A stretch of 64,000 nucleotides of DNA, from positions 1,178,001 through 1,242,000 of the forward strand of contig NZ_JTDI01000003.1 in the NCBI RefSeq assembly GCF_000802225.1, given 5' to 3'. Below, piece by piece: positions 46,070 through 55,218 of this stretch. The notes below the pieces were generated by a model. The model ran no database searches. It saw only the letters and a list, made by a program, of their open reading frames with translations, and was not told the DNA's origin. The stretch is from Novosphingobium malaysiense (GTDB taxonomy: Bacteria > Pseudomonadota > Alphaproteobacteria > Sphingomonadales > Sphingomonadaceae). The translations under genes and the position numbers were made by a program. Each line of letters opens with the position of its first letter. Positions within the stretch are counted from its first letter, which is position 1.

Positions 46070-47893
46070 ATGTGTGGAATTATCGGCATCGTCGGCAGGG
46101 AAGAAGTCGCGGACCGGCTGGTCGACGGCCTGCGACGCATGGAATACCGCGGCTATGACAGCGCTGGCGTGTGCACCGTGCATGACGGGCAGCTGATCCG
46201 CCGCCGCGCGCAGGGAAAGCTGATCAACCTTGTAAGGGAACTGGCGAAGGATCCCGCGCCGGGCGTGACCGGCATCGCCCATACGCGCTGGGCGACCCAC
46301 GGCGCGCCGACGGCCGCCAATGCCCACCCCCATGCCACGTCCGAACTCGCGCTCGTCCACAATGGCATCATCGAGAACTTCCGGGCCCTGCGCGAAGACC
46401 TGGAATCGCGCGGCCGCACGTTCGAAAGCCAGACCGACACCGAAGTGGTGGCGCATCTCGTTTCCGAGCAGGTCGAAGCCGGAGTATCGCCACAGGATGC
46501 CGTCAAGGTGGCCCTGCCCCAGCTCCGCGGCGCCTTTGCCCTGGCGATTGCCTTTCGCCGTTTCCCGGACATGCTGATCGGCGCCCGGCTCGGCTCGCCG
46601 CTGGTCGTGGGCTACGGCGAAGGCGAGACCTACCTCGGCTCCGACGCCTTGGCGCTCGCACCGCTCACCCAGCGCATAAGCTATCTGGAGGAAGGCGACT
46701 GGGTCGTCATCACCAAGGATGGCGCGCAGATCTTCGATGTCGACAACAACCCCGTGGAGCGCGAGATCGTGTCCTCGGGCGCCTCCGCGGTCGCCATCGA
46801 GAAGGGCAACTACCGGCACTTCATGCAGAAGGAGATCTTCGAGCAGCCGACCGTGGTGGCCCAGACCCTGCGCAGCTATGTCCGCCAGGTCGACCAGTCG
46901 GTGGCGCTGCCGCAGATCGACTTCGACATTTCCAGGATCGAGCGCATCACCATCGTCGCCTGCGGCACCAGTTACTACGCGGGCATGGTGGCAAAGTACT
47001 GGATCGAGCAGTTCGCGCGGCTCCCGGTCGACATCGATGTCGCTTCCGAGTTCCGCTACCGCGATCCGGTTCTGGAACCGGGTGGCCTTGCCCTGTTCAT
47101 TTCCCAATCGGGCGAAACGGCCGACACGTTGGCCGCCCTGCGCCACTGCAAGGCCGCGGGACAGACCATTGCCGTCGTCGTCAATGTGCCGACCAGCACC
47201 ATGGCGCGCGAGGCGGACCTGTTGCTGCCCACCCACGCAGGACCGGAAATCGGCGTCGCCTCGACGAAGGCGTTCACCTGCCAGCTCGCCGTCCTTGCCG
47301 CGCTGGCCGCCCACCTGGCCGTGGTGCGGGGCCGCATGGACCGCGCCGAGGAAATGGAGGTGGTCAAGCATCTGGTGGAAACACCCGCCTGCCTCAATGC
47401 CGCCCTTTCCCACGACGAGGAAATCGCGGACATGGCACACCTGATCGCCCCTGCCCGCGATGTGCTTTACCTCGGCCGGGGGCCCGATTTCCCCCTGGCT
47501 CTCGAAGGCGCACTCAAGCTCAAGGAAATCAGCTACATCCATGCCGAGGGCTATGCCTCGGGCGAAATGAAGCACGGGCCCATCGCACTGATCGACGAAG
47601 CGGTGCCGGTGATCGTGCTGGCCCCTTCGGGTCCCCTGTTCGAGAAGACCGTGTCCAATATGCAGGAAGTGCGTGCGCGCGGCGGAAAGGTCGTGCTGAT
47701 TTCAGATGCCGAGGGCATCGCCGAAGCCGGAGACGGCTGCATCGCGACCATCGAGATGCCCAAGGTTCACCCGCTGATCGCACCGCTGGTCTACGCCGTT
47801 CCGGTGCAGCTGCTCGCCTATCATGTCGCCTGCGTCAAAGGCACCGACGTCGATCAGCCCCGCAACCTCGCCAAGAGCGTAACTGTCGAATAA
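46070..47893 (+). CDS. glmS: Glutamine-fructose-6-phosphate aminotransferase
   Basis: This 607-residue enzyme makes glucosamine-6-phosphate for UDP-GlcNAc. The N-terminal glutaminase begins MCGIIGIVG (nucleophile Cys2 after Met removal) with HTRWATHG and HNGIIEN. Two SIS sugar-isomerase domains follow, with CGTSYYAGMV, SQSGETADT and the C-terminal NLAKSVTVE. Length is standard. No glmS ribozyme is seen upstream, as expected for proteobacteria. A direct repeat gaacacgg (46041-46048, 46059-46066) lies just upstream. Confidence 0.97.
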   Translation: MCGIIGIVGREEVADRLVDGLRRMEYRGYDSAGVCTVHDGQLIRRRAQGKLINLVRELAKDPAPGVTGIAHTRWATHGAPTAANAHPHATSELALVHNGIIENFRALREDLESRGRTFESQTDTEVVAHLVSEQVEAGVSPQDAVKVALPQLRGAFALAIAFRRFPDMLIGARLGSPLVVGYGEGETYLGSDALALAPLTQRISYLEEGDWVVITKDGAQIFDVDNNPVEREIVSSGASAVAIEKGNYRHFMQKEIFEQPTVVAQTLRSYVRQVDQSVALPQIDFDISRIERITIVACGTSYYAGMVAKYWIEQFARLPVDIDVASEFRYRDPVLEPGGLALFISQSGETADTLAALRHCKAAGQTIAVVVNVPTSTMAREADLLLPTHAGPEIGVASTKAFTCQLAVLAALAAHLAVVRGRMDRAEEMEVVKHLVETPACLNAALSHDEEIADMAHLIAPARDVLYLGRGPDFPLALEGALKLKEISYIHAEGYASGEMKHGPIALIDEAVPVIVLAPSGPLFEKTVSNMQEVRARGGKVVLISDAEGIAEAGDGCIATIEMPKVHPLIAPLVYAVPVQLLAYHVACVKGTDVDQPRNLAKSVTVE

Positions 47894-47937
47894 TAGATCC
47901 GAGCCCCCGCGGCTGCATTTTATCAATGAACCCCTTG

Positions 47938-47973
47938 CCCTTTACTCGGTAATAACCCTTCCCGAGTTAAGGG
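47938..47973 (+). promoter_or_regulatory. Imperfect hairpin overlapping the RBS of the GGDEF/EAL gene
   Basis: Arms ccctttactcgg (47938-47949) and ccgagttaaggg (47962-47973) pair at 11 of 12 positions around a 12-nt loop. The right arm contains aaggg, the likely Shine-Dalgarno for the GTG start at 47981. If it forms in RNA it would hide the ribosome site. Confidence 0.5.
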
Positions 47974-47980
47974 CGACCTT

Positions 47981-50344
47981 GTGAATATAAGGTCTCTTCA
48001 GAACAAGGCCCTCCCCAAGGACCTTCCCGTCTCGGCCGTTCTCGGGCTCACCGACCCGGAAGACGGCGACTGGGCGCGTTTGCGGGCGCTGCAGTACTCG
48101 AGCCTCAGTGTCGGCGCCTTTTCCCGAATCGCCACGCAGGTCGCGGCCTTGCTGGCCACCGCCATGCTGCTGGTGGGACAGGCCGAGCCGGGGTACGTTC
48201 TCGGCTGGGTAGCGCTCGTCGTCCTGAGCCTGTGGCATGGCTTCCGGACGGATCAGTCGCTCGCCGAAGCCGACCGGCGCCGGGTCTCACGCAGCGAGGT
48301 TCACGCGCAGATGATCGCCGCCGCCTTCAATGGGCTGGCATGGGCGGTACCGCTGGCGGGCTTCGGCCTTTTCGTGGACGCGGCAACGCAAGTGAAGATC
48401 TGGACCGTGCTCGCCGTGATAATGACGGCTTCGGCGGTGCTCCTGCCCGCCGTTCCCATGAGCACCCTGCTGTTCTGTGGCATCGTCGGCGGTACCACCA
48501 TCGTGTATTTCCTGTTCGCGCACGCCTACGACATGGCCGCGATAACTGTGGTCTTCACGGGGACGCTATTCGTCGGCGCGGTCGAGGGCGCGCGGCGCTA
48601 CCTCGCCACCCAGGTCGCCGAAGCCGGCATTCTCGAAAAGAACGAGGTTGTCTCGCTGCTGCTTCGCGAATTCGAGGAGGGCAAGGCCGACTGGCTCTGG
48701 CAGATCGATACCGCCCGCCGCGTCCGTTCGGTTTCGCCGCGCTTCGCCTTCGCCCTGGGCCACGACGCCGAGGAAGTCGAAGGCAAGTCCTTCATCCAGC
48801 TCATTTCCGGGCCTGCATGGGAAACCGGTCAGTTTCCCACCAGCCTGCACGACCTTGCCGAGAAGCTGAAGCGGCGCGAGAACTTCTCAAATCTGCTGGT
48901 TCGCGTGATGATCAAGGGCGAGCCGCGCTGGTGGGAGCTTTCCGGCACTCCGCGCTTCGCCGAGGATGGCTCCTTCGATGGCTTCCGCGGCGTCGGTTCG
49001 GACGTGACCGAGGCGCGCGAGAATACCGACAAGATCGCCTGGATGGCCCGATACGACACGCTCACCGGCCTGCCGAACCGAATGATGCTTACCGAAGCGC
49101 TCGGCGATGCGCTCGACTATGCCGAGAAATGGCGTACCCGCTGCGCCTTCCTGATGATCGATCTCGACCGCTTCAAGGCCGTCAACGATACTCTCGGGCA
49201 CATTATCGGCGACCAGTTGCTTGCACGCGTCTCGGAACGACTCAAGGAGCAGATGACCGAAAACGAACTGTGCGGCCGTCTCGGCGGCGACGAGTTCGCT
49301 ATCGTCATCCGCGATGCTTCCGATCTCGAACACGTCAAATCCGTCGCGCAACAGGTCATCCGCCGGCTCTCGCAGCCCTATGAGGTCGAACACCACACGC
49401 TGTTTGTCGGCGCCTCGGTCGGGTCTGCATTCGGGCCGCGCGACGGGGCGACGGTCGAGACGCTCATGCGCAATGCGGACCTTGCACTGTATCGCGCCAA
49501 GGACAGCGGGGGCAACGCGCACTTCGTCTACGAACCGGCCCTGCACGCCCACGCTGAAGAACGTCGGCAGCTCGAATTCTCATTACGCAATGCGCTCGAG
49601 AACAATGAATTCCAGCTCGCCTTCCAGCCCGTGGTAGATGCCGATACCGAAGGTGTCGTCAGTTTCGAGGCGCTGCTGCGCTGGAACAGCAAGGAACATG
49701 GATCGGTCAGCCCCGCCAAGTTCATCCCCCTGGCCGAGGATACCCGCCTCATCGTTCCGATCGGCGAATGGGTGCTTCAGGAAGCCTGCCGCGAAGCGGT
49801 AAAATGGCCCGATCACGTGCGCGTCGCAGTCAACGCCTCGGGCGAGCAGTTGCTCGATCCCAACTTCTCCGCCAGCGTCGTCAGTGCACTGTCGCAGAGC
49901 GGACTCTCGCCGCACCGGCTTGAAATCGAAGTCACCGAGAGCATCTTCCTGCGCGATGCCAGCCAGGCTCAGGCGGCGCTCGAACAGGTCATGGCGCTTG
50001 GCTGCGGCATTGCGCTCGACGACTTCGGGACCGGATATTCCTCGCTCGGCTATCTCCGCAAGCTGCGGTTCTCGACGATCAAGGTTGATCGCTCCTTCGT
50101 GCAGAGCGCAGCGACCGGCAATATCGAGAGCCTGGCCATCATTCGTGCCGTTGTCGCCATGGCCGACAGCCTCGACATGTCAACCACGGCCGAAGGCGCG
50201 GAGACCGAAAAGGAAGTCAAGCTGATCCGCGAACTCGGCTGCCGCAAGATCCAGGGCTATTTCTTCGGACGCCCGATGCCGGCACAGGATGCCGAGGCGC
50301 TGTTCCGCAATCCGCACTATCTCGCCAAGCAGAGCGCGGCCTGA
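47981..50344 (+). CDS. Membrane GGDEF-EAL c-di-GMP protein
   Basis: This 787-residue protein starts at GTG. Membrane helices fill about residues 45-205. A PAS domain (about 232-345) follows, then GGDEF (435-439) and EAL (563-565) domains with DDFGTGYSSLGYL. No RxxD I-site precedes GGDEF (TENE). EAL catalytic landmarks (LEIEVTES, KVDRSFV, AEGAETE) look intact, so it should bind or hydrolyse c-di-GMP. It is the second GGDEF-EAL protein in this window. The gene is monocistronic, with a hairpin over its ribosome site. Confidence 0.93.
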   Translation: MNIRSLQNKALPKDLPVSAVLGLTDPEDGDWARLRALQYSSLSVGAFSRIATQVAALLATAMLLVGQAEPGYVLGWVALVVLSLWHGFRTDQSLAEADRRRVSRSEVHAQMIAAAFNGLAWAVPLAGFGLFVDAATQVKIWTVLAVIMTASAVLLPAVPMSTLLFCGIVGGTTIVYFLFAHAYDMAAITVVFTGTLFVGAVEGARRYLATQVAEAGILEKNEVVSLLLREFEEGKADWLWQIDTARRVRSVSPRFAFALGHDAEEVEGKSFIQLISGPAWETGQFPTSLHDLAEKLKRRENFSNLLVRVMIKGEPRWWELSGTPRFAEDGSFDGFRGVGSDVTEARENTDKIAWMARYDTLTGLPNRMMLTEALGDALDYAEKWRTRCAFLMIDLDRFKAVNDTLGHIIGDQLLARVSERLKEQMTENELCGRLGGDEFAIVIRDASDLEHVKSVAQQVIRRLSQPYEVEHHTLFVGASVGSAFGPRDGATVETLMRNADLALYRAKDSGGNAHFVYEPALHAHAEERRQLEFSLRNALENNEFQLAFQPVVDADTEGVVSFEALLRWNSKEHGSVSPAKFIPLAEDTRLIVPIGEWVLQEACREAVKWPDHVRVAVNASGEQLLDPNFSASVVSALSQSGLSPHRLEIEVTESIFLRDASQAQAALEQVMALGCGIALDDFGTGYSSLGYLRKLRFSTIKVDRSFVQSAATGNIESLAIIRAVVAMADSLDMSTTAEGAETEKEVKLIRELGCRKIQGYFFGRPMPAQDAEALFRNPHYLAKQSAA

Positions 50345-50461
50345 GCCCTGCGCTCCATCGGCCCGCACCACGATTTCCCGGAAACTTTGCCAGCGGCCTT
50401 ACGTGCCGCCGTGGGCGGTCGACATCACTGGCGATGCCCGCGAGTAGACCCTGCCCGCCGG

Positions 50462-51139
50462 TCAGGCGCCGATCAGCCCCTTGATCGCACTTTCGAACAG
50501 CGCGCGGCCATCCGTGCCGCCGTGGGCGGTCTCGATGGCGCGTTCCGGGTGAGGCATCATGCCGAGGACATTGCCCGCCGCATTCAGCACGCCGGCGATC
50601 GACCGGGCCGAGCCATTGACGTTCTCGACGTAGCGGAAGGCCACGCGGCCCTCGCCTTCGAGCCGGTCGAGCGTCTCGTCGTCGGCGAAGTAGTTGCCAT
50701 CGTGGTGCGCGACCGGGATCACGATCTCCTGCCCCGCCTCGTAACCGCTGGTGAACAGCGACTGCGCGTTCTCGACCTTGAGAGTCGCATCGCGGCACAC
50801 GAAGCGGATCACTGAATTGCGCAGCAGCGCGCCGGGCAGCAGACCGCTTTCGGTCAGCACCTGAAAGCCGTTGCACACGCCCAGCACCGGCACGCCCTTT
50901 TCGGCAGCGGCGATCACCGCCTGCATCACTGGCGAGCGCGAGGCAATGGCGCCGCAGCGCAGGTAGTCGCCATAGGAAAAGCCGCCCGGCAGTGCGATGA
51001 AGTCCAGCCCCTCGGGCAGGTCGTGGTCGCCGTGCCACACGCGGTGCGGCGCGGTGCCCGAAACCTTCTCCAGCGCGTCCGCCATGTCGCGGTCGCAGTT
51101 GGAACCGGGAAAGGTGATGACGGCGGAGCGGAAGGCCAT
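50462..51139 (-). CDS. purQ: FGAM synthase, glutaminase subunit
   Basis: This 225-residue class-I glutamine amidotransferase is the PurQ subunit of FGAM synthase with PurS and PurL. The nucleophile Cys is in [11 protein letters not shown] and the catalytic His-Glu in [10 protein letters not shown]. It works in purine synthesis step four. The gene start overlaps the purS stop by one base (TGATG), indicating coupling. purL is not visible in this window. Confidence 0.96.
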   Translation of the reverse strand: MAFRSAVITFPGSNCDRDMADALEKVSGTAPHRVWHGDHDLPEGLDFIALPGGFSYGDYLRCGAIASRSPVMQAVIAAAEKGVPVLGVCNGFQVLTESGLLPGALLRNSVIRFVCRDATLKVENAQSLFTSGYEAGQEIVIPVAHHDGNYFADDETLDRLEGEGRVAFRYVENVNGSARSIAGVLNAAGNVLGMMPHPERAIETAHGGTDGRALFESAIKGLIGA

Positions 51140-51375
51140 CAGGCGGCCACCTTCTCGATGCGGTAGTTTTCAATCACCATGTTGGCGAGCAGCTTGCGGC
51201 ACATGTCGTCGAGCGCTTCGTCGCTGGTGCTGTCGGCCACGTCGAGCTCGAACAGGCGGCCTGCGCGCACATCGTTGACGCCGGTGAAGCCCAGGCCCTC
51301 GAGCGAATGATGGATCGCCCGGCCCTGCGGATCGAGAACACCGGGCTTGAGACTGACGTGGACGCGGACTTTCAT
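51139..51375 (-). CDS. purS: FGAM synthase subunit PurS
   Basis: This 78-residue protein starts at [18 protein letters not shown] and contains [20 protein letters not shown], the PurS signature. It is needed to couple PurQ and PurL into an active FGAM synthase. The upstream frame extension is unlikely because no Shine-Dalgarno supports it. It is translationally coupled to purQ. Confidence 0.95.
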   Translation of the reverse strand: MKVRVHVSLKPGVLDPQGRAIHHSLEGLGFTGVNDVRAGRLFELDVADSTSDEALDDMCRKLLANMVIENYRIEKVAA

Positions 51376-51505
51376 CGCAGGGCCTTTCGCTTGCGAGCGG
51401 GCAGATTCGTTACGAGCGCCTATGACTCGGGAGGCGCGCCGGGGCAAGTCATGCTATGGGCGCCGCTGTTGAACAGAGGCCCTTGCGGGCGATACGGAGT
51501 AACCC

Positions 51506-52411
51506 ATGACCATTTCCCTCGCAGGCCAGGTTGCCATCGTCACCGGAGCAGGCAACGGCCTGGGTCGGGCCTATGCGCTGGAACTGGCCCGACGCGGCGC
51601 CCGGGTGGTCGTCAACGACCTCGGCGGCGCGCGCGACGGCACCGGTCATTCGGATGCCGCACTGGCCGTAGTCGAGGAAATTCGGGCGGCGGGCGGCGAG
51701 GCCATGGCGGATGGCGGCGATGTGTCCGACTACGCGCAGATGGAGGCGATGGCTGCGCGCACGCTGGAGAAATGGGGCGGCATCCATATCCTCGTCAACA
51801 ATGCCGGCATCCTGCGCGACCGCACATTCGCCAAGATGGATCCGGCCGACTTCGATCTGGTCCTGCGCGTCCACCTGCTCGGCAGCGCCTATGCAACCAA
51901 AGCGGTGTGGAACATCATGCGCGATCAGGCCTATGGCCGCGTGCTGATGACGACCTCCTCTACCGGCCTCGGCGGCAACTTCGGGCAGGCCAACTACGGC
52001 GCGGCCAAGGCCGGCGTGCTGGGCCTTGCCCGCACGCTGCGGCTGGAAGGCGCCAAATACAACATCCGCGTCAACTGCATCGCGCCCACCGCCGGCACCC
52101 GCATGACCGCCGACATCTTTCCCGAAGAAGCCTACAAGGCCTTCGAGCCGGAAAACGTGGTACCTGCCGCCATATATCTCGTCTCCGAGGACGCCCCCAC
52201 CGATGCCATCGTCGCGGCCGGCGGCGGCGTGTTCCAGAGCGCCTTCATCACGATGAATGAAGGCATCCTGCTGCCCGAAGACGAACGCACCGCTGAGGGC
52301 TTCGCAAAGGCCTGGCCGCGCATTCGCGATCGCACGGCCGACCATGTTTTCGAGAACGGCATGGAACAATCGCATCACGCGCTGCGGATGCTGAGCGGTG
52401 CGAGAAACTGA
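51506..52411 (+). CDS. Short-chain dehydrogenase/reductase
   Basis: This 301-residue Rossmann oxidoreductase has TGAGNGLGRAYALELARRGA (NAD(P) glycine motif), DLGG, NNAGILRDRTF, catalytic Ser in TSSTGLGG and Tyr/Lys in YGAAKAG. Sequence layout resembles the hydroxyacyl-CoA/17-beta-HSD4 type SDRs. The C-terminal extension (about 215-301) may form dimer contacts. It is divergent from purS. The substrate cannot be read from the sequence. Confidence 0.9.
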   Translation: MTISLAGQVAIVTGAGNGLGRAYALELARRGARVVVNDLGGARDGTGHSDAALAVVEEIRAAGGEAMADGGDVSDYAQMEAMAARTLEKWGGIHILVNNAGILRDRTFAKMDPADFDLVLRVHLLGSAYATKAVWNIMRDQAYGRVLMTTSSTGLGGNFGQANYGAAKAGVLGLARTLRLEGAKYNIRVNCIAPTAGTRMTADIFPEEAYKAFEPENVVPAAIYLVSEDAPTDAIVAAGGGVFQSAFITMNEGILLPEDERTAEGFAKAWPRIRDRTADHVFENGMEQSHHALRMLSGARN

Positions 52412-52522
52412 ACTCGGGCACGGGCCGGCCGCTCGAACAATAAGCTGGTGCGAAATCCGTCTTCTGAACGTGCCTGAAAATCTTGGTTGTCTCCAGGCGT
52501 CCACTTCCTGCAACACGGAGAA

Positions 52523-52528
52523 TATAAT
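52523..52528 (+). promoter_or_regulatory. Consensus -10 element before the methyltransferase gene
   Basis: The hexamer TATAAT lies at 52523-52528, 42 bp before the TTG start. No good -35 matches at 16-18 bp (tccact at 52500-52505). The flanking sequence is locally AT-rich, unlike most spacers here. Confidence 0.35.
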
Positions 52529-52569
52529 ACAGATGTCTGCAATGCGGTAACATCAAGGAGGCCAAGCCT

Positions 52570-53403
52570 TTGAAGGTCGTCAGGTCATTACTCACCCAAA
52601 GCCGCGTGGGAGACGCTCTCGGACGCTTGCCCTATCTGCCGCAACTCTACGCAAGTCATTTCTGGCGCAAGAGAATGAACCTCTATTTCGGCCTCTACGG
52701 TTCGTTCGAGGAGGCTCAAGACACGGCTCAGCGGTTCGGAAAGAGCACCTGGGACGACGATAGACTGGCCGAGCTGATCGTGCACGATACGCCTGACGCG
52801 AGCAACGGCGGGCTCTCGACATTCCAAATCTCCTATTACCCCTACATCCTGTGGATGACCAAGATCCTGCAACCCGGGAACCAGGTCATCGACCTGGGCG
52901 GCGCGGGGGGTATCGGTTTCGAACTGCTATCGCGGTACTCGCAGATCCCCGAAGGGGTGCGGTGGCATGTCGTCGACCTGCCGGCGCTTACGGCTCGCGG
53001 CAGGAAACGTCATGGCGCAAACCATCCCGTTCTTTCATTTGGCGAGACCCTCGATGAAGCGCCGGACTGCGATATCCTGGTGAGCGCCGGATGCATCCAG
53101 TACATGCGTGATCCGCTTGGCGATATAAAACGGCTGCTGGACCGCCCGAAGTCTCCGGTCCACATCGTGTTGAACAAGGTACCTCTGACAGCCGGCGCGT
53201 CGTACTGGACCATCCAGAACCACATGAGCGTGGTGTCCCCCTATCGGATCTTCGACCGCGAAGAGCTGCTCGGGTTCTTTCGCGAACATGGATATGCCAT
53301 ACGCGACGAATGGACGGCACCGGACGTGTGGGTCGACATACCGTTTCATTCCGGCAAGTCGTTGGATCACACCAACGGGTTCCTGCTTTCTCGAGTGCAC
53401 TAA
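52570..53403 (+). CDS. TIGR04325-type putative methyltransferase
   Basis: This 277-residue protein starts from TTG (52570-52572). A perfect AAGGAGG (52555-52561) lies eight bases upstream, and the next ATG (36 codons in) lacks one, so the TTG is credible. The N-terminus has FGLYGSFEEAQDTAQRFG, and a Rossmann methyltransferase core follows (VIDLGGAGGIGFELL, then WHVVDLPAL). This matches the TIGR04325 family, often found in polysaccharide or methylation clusters. No such cluster is adjacent. The C-terminal region (NHMSVVSPYRIFDREELLGF) is conserved-looking. Substrate unknown. Confidence 0.75.
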   Translation: MKVVRSLLTQSRVGDALGRLPYLPQLYASHFWRKRMNLYFGLYGSFEEAQDTAQRFGKSTWDDDRLAELIVHDTPDASNGGLSTFQISYYPYILWMTKILQPGNQVIDLGGAGGIGFELLSRYSQIPEGVRWHVVDLPALTARGRKRHGANHPVLSFGETLDEAPDCDILVSAGCIQYMRDPLGDIKRLLDRPKSPVHIVLNKVPLTAGASYWTIQNHMSVVSPYRIFDREELLGFFREHGYAIRDEWTAPDVWVDIPFHSGKSLDHTNGFLLSRVH

Positions 53404-53437
53404 AACGCCCTCGAACGCTCGCCCAAGAGCCAACGCC

Positions 53438-53812
53438 TCAGCTATCCACCACCTTCAGCAGCTTGCGTTCGAGCGGGCTCAGCACGCCGGCCAGCTCGTG
53501 CCCGCGCTTGAGGATCTGCCCGGCCTCACCAAACAGCGTCCACATGCCCTGCTTGTTGCGCAGGCCAGGGCGCTTTTCGACGCGGGCCTGCGGGCGCTCG
53601 GCAGCGCGGCGAAAGGCACTGAAGCTGGCGGCGTCCTTGCCGAAATCCATCGCATAGTCGCGCCAGAAGCCGGCAGCGACCATGCGACCGTAGAGATCGA
53701 GTATGCGCTGGAGCTCGAACCGGTCGAAGCCCACTTGCTGCGGGGCCTGTGCGGGAAAGGCGACAACGCTGGACGATGCGGAATTCACGGAACCGGTGGG
53801 GGCTGCCGCCAT
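53438..53812 (-). CDS. DUF2794-family protein
   Basis: This 124-residue protein contains FDRFELQRILDLYGRMVAAG and DYAMDFGKDAASFSAFRRAA, with RPGLRNKQGMWTLFGE near the C-terminus, which I recognise as an alphaproteobacterial DUF2794 pattern. Function is unknown. It is six bases from cysE in the same direction and may be co-transcribed with it. Confidence 0.75.
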   Translation of the reverse strand: MAAAPTGSVNSASSSVVAFPAQAPQQVGFDRFELQRILDLYGRMVAAGFWRDYAMDFGKDAASFSAFRRAAERPQARVEKRPGLRNKQGMWTLFGEAGQILKRGHELAGVLSPLERKLLKVVDS

Positions 53813-53817
53813 TCAGG

Positions 53818-54528
53818 TCAGACGCCCTTGCAGGCAGGGCCGCCGGACTCGGCTTCCTCGCGCTCGGCCGCCGCGTTGGTCAGCGCATCGACCTGTTCGC
53901 GCAGGAGAGCGATCTGCTCCTCCAGCTCGTCCACGCGCTGGTTTGGCGCCGGCTCGCAGGGCTCCTTGCAAGGCGTGCCGTAGGGCATGAACTGCTTGGC
54001 GTAGGTCTCGGCCGAAACCAGCGTGGAACGCGCCTTGACGCCAATCATCGTCGCCCCGTCGGGCACGCTCTCCGTCACGACTGCGCTGGCGCCGATGCGG
54101 GCGCGCTTGCCGATGGTGACGGGGCCGATGATCTGCGCCCCCGAGCCGACGATCACGTTGTCCTGCAAAGTCGGGTGACGCTTGCCGCCGACGCCGCTCG
54201 TGGGATTGGTGCCACCCAGGGTGACGCACTGGTAGATGGTTACGTTGTCGCCGATCTCGGCCGTCTCGCCGATCACGGTGAAGCCGTGGTCGATGAAGAA
54301 GTTCTTGCCGATGGTGGCACCCGGATGGATGTCGATGGCCGTGAAAAAGCGCGAGAGGTGGTTGACCATCCGCGCCAGGAAAAACAGCCGCGCCTTGAAC
54401 AGGCTATGCGCGATGCGGTGCCAGAACAGCGCCCAGACGCCCGGATACAGCAGGACTTCCCAACGCGACCGCGGCGCGGGATCGCGCGCGACGATGGAAT
54501 CCAGATAGCGGACAAGATTACCCAACAT
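53818..54528 (-). CDS. cysE: Serine O-acetyltransferase
   Basis: This 236-residue left-handed beta-helix acetyltransferase makes O-acetylserine for cysteine synthesis. Landmarks are HSLFKARLFFLARMVNHLSR, IDIHPGATIGKNFFIDHG (catalytic His) and hexapeptide repeats including CVTLGGTNPTSG and IIGPVTIGKRARIG. Its short N-terminal helical domain resembles EpsC-type SATs. A C-terminal Glu-rich tail (DELEEQIALLREQ) looks like a coiled coil. Confidence 0.94.
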   Translation of the reverse strand: MLGNLVRYLDSIVARDPAPRSRWEVLLYPGVWALFWHRIAHSLFKARLFFLARMVNHLSRFFTAIDIHPGATIGKNFFIDHGFTVIGETAEIGDNVTIYQCVTLGGTNPTSGVGGKRHPTLQDNVIVGSGAQIIGPVTIGKRARIGASAVVTESVPDGATMIGVKARSTLVSAETYAKQFMPYGTPCKEPCEPAPNQRVDELEEQIALLREQVDALTNAAAEREEAESGGPACKGV

Positions 54529-54582
54529 TGTCCGAAACTCCCATCAATCCGTCCGCGATGCAAGCATGCACACCCGCGGCGC

Positions 54583-55206
54583 TCAGTGTTCCTTACGATC
54601 GCCGCCCTTAGTCTCGATCAGCGCGTCGCGCCAGATCGCCATTGTCGGCGCCTGCTTGCGCTCCAGACTGAGCCGGTCGATCGCGGCGACCAGACGTTCA
54701 ACGCCCAGATGGCTACGCTCGCACCGTCCTACAAGATAACGGGTTGCAGAATGGTCAAGAACGATGCCGCGCATTTCGGCGTGCAGTTCCATGAGCGCGA
54801 TGAGCATGTCATCGTCCGGCTCGCCGATTTCCAGATCCAGCGCTGCGCCCAGCCGCGATGCCAGATCTGGCAGACGAACCTGCCAGCGCCCCTCGCCCTC
54901 GCCGCGTAGGCGATTGGCGACGATCAACAACGGGCGGCGGCTTTCCTGCGCGCGGTTCCAGCGGTGGAACAGCGCATCCTCGTCCATGCTCTCGGCATCG
55001 TCGATCACGTCGCCTTTCCCCGACTGCTCGAACCAGCGGGCCAGGAGCGACTTGCCCGAACGCGGAGGCCCGGTGAGAACCGCGGTGCGAAACGGCCAGT
55101 TTTCCGGCTCTGCCAGCGCGTCTATGACGGCAGCATTGGCATTGCCCACGACGATGCGGGGCGGACTCTCGCTCGCGGCGGACAAAGGTAGCGCGATCTG
55201 CCTCAT
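54583..55206 (-). CDS. hdaA: HdaA-like DnaA-related regulator
   Basis: This 207-residue AAA+-like protein begins MRQIALPL, matching the beta-clamp binding motif that Hda uses. A Walker A-like LTGPPRSGKSLLARW (about 46) and the DnaA-like domain follow. Hda with the clamp stimulates DnaA-ATP hydrolysis (RIDA) and so limits re-initiation of replication. The protein is shorter than DnaA and lacks domain IV. It lies 12 bp downstream of the DUF2066-like gene. Confidence 0.88.
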   Translation of the reverse strand: MRQIALPLSAASESPPRIVVGNANAAVIDALAEPENWPFRTAVLTGPPRSGKSLLARWFEQSGKGDVIDDAESMDEDALFHRWNRAQESRRPLLIVANRLRGEGEGRWQVRLPDLASRLGAALDLEIGEPDDDMLIALMELHAEMRGIVLDHSATRYLVGRCERSHLGVERLVAAIDRLSLERKQAPTMAIWRDALIETKGGDRKEH

Positions 55207-55218
55207 GGCGGCGCAATC

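Noticed and set aside
46049..47575. 508-codon minus-strand frame opposite glmS
   Set aside because: Antisense to a complete glmS with all catalytic motifs.
52570..52677. Internal ATG start for the methyltransferase (36 codons in)
   Set aside because: It lacks a ribosome site, whereas the TTG at 52570 has a perfect AAGGAGG.
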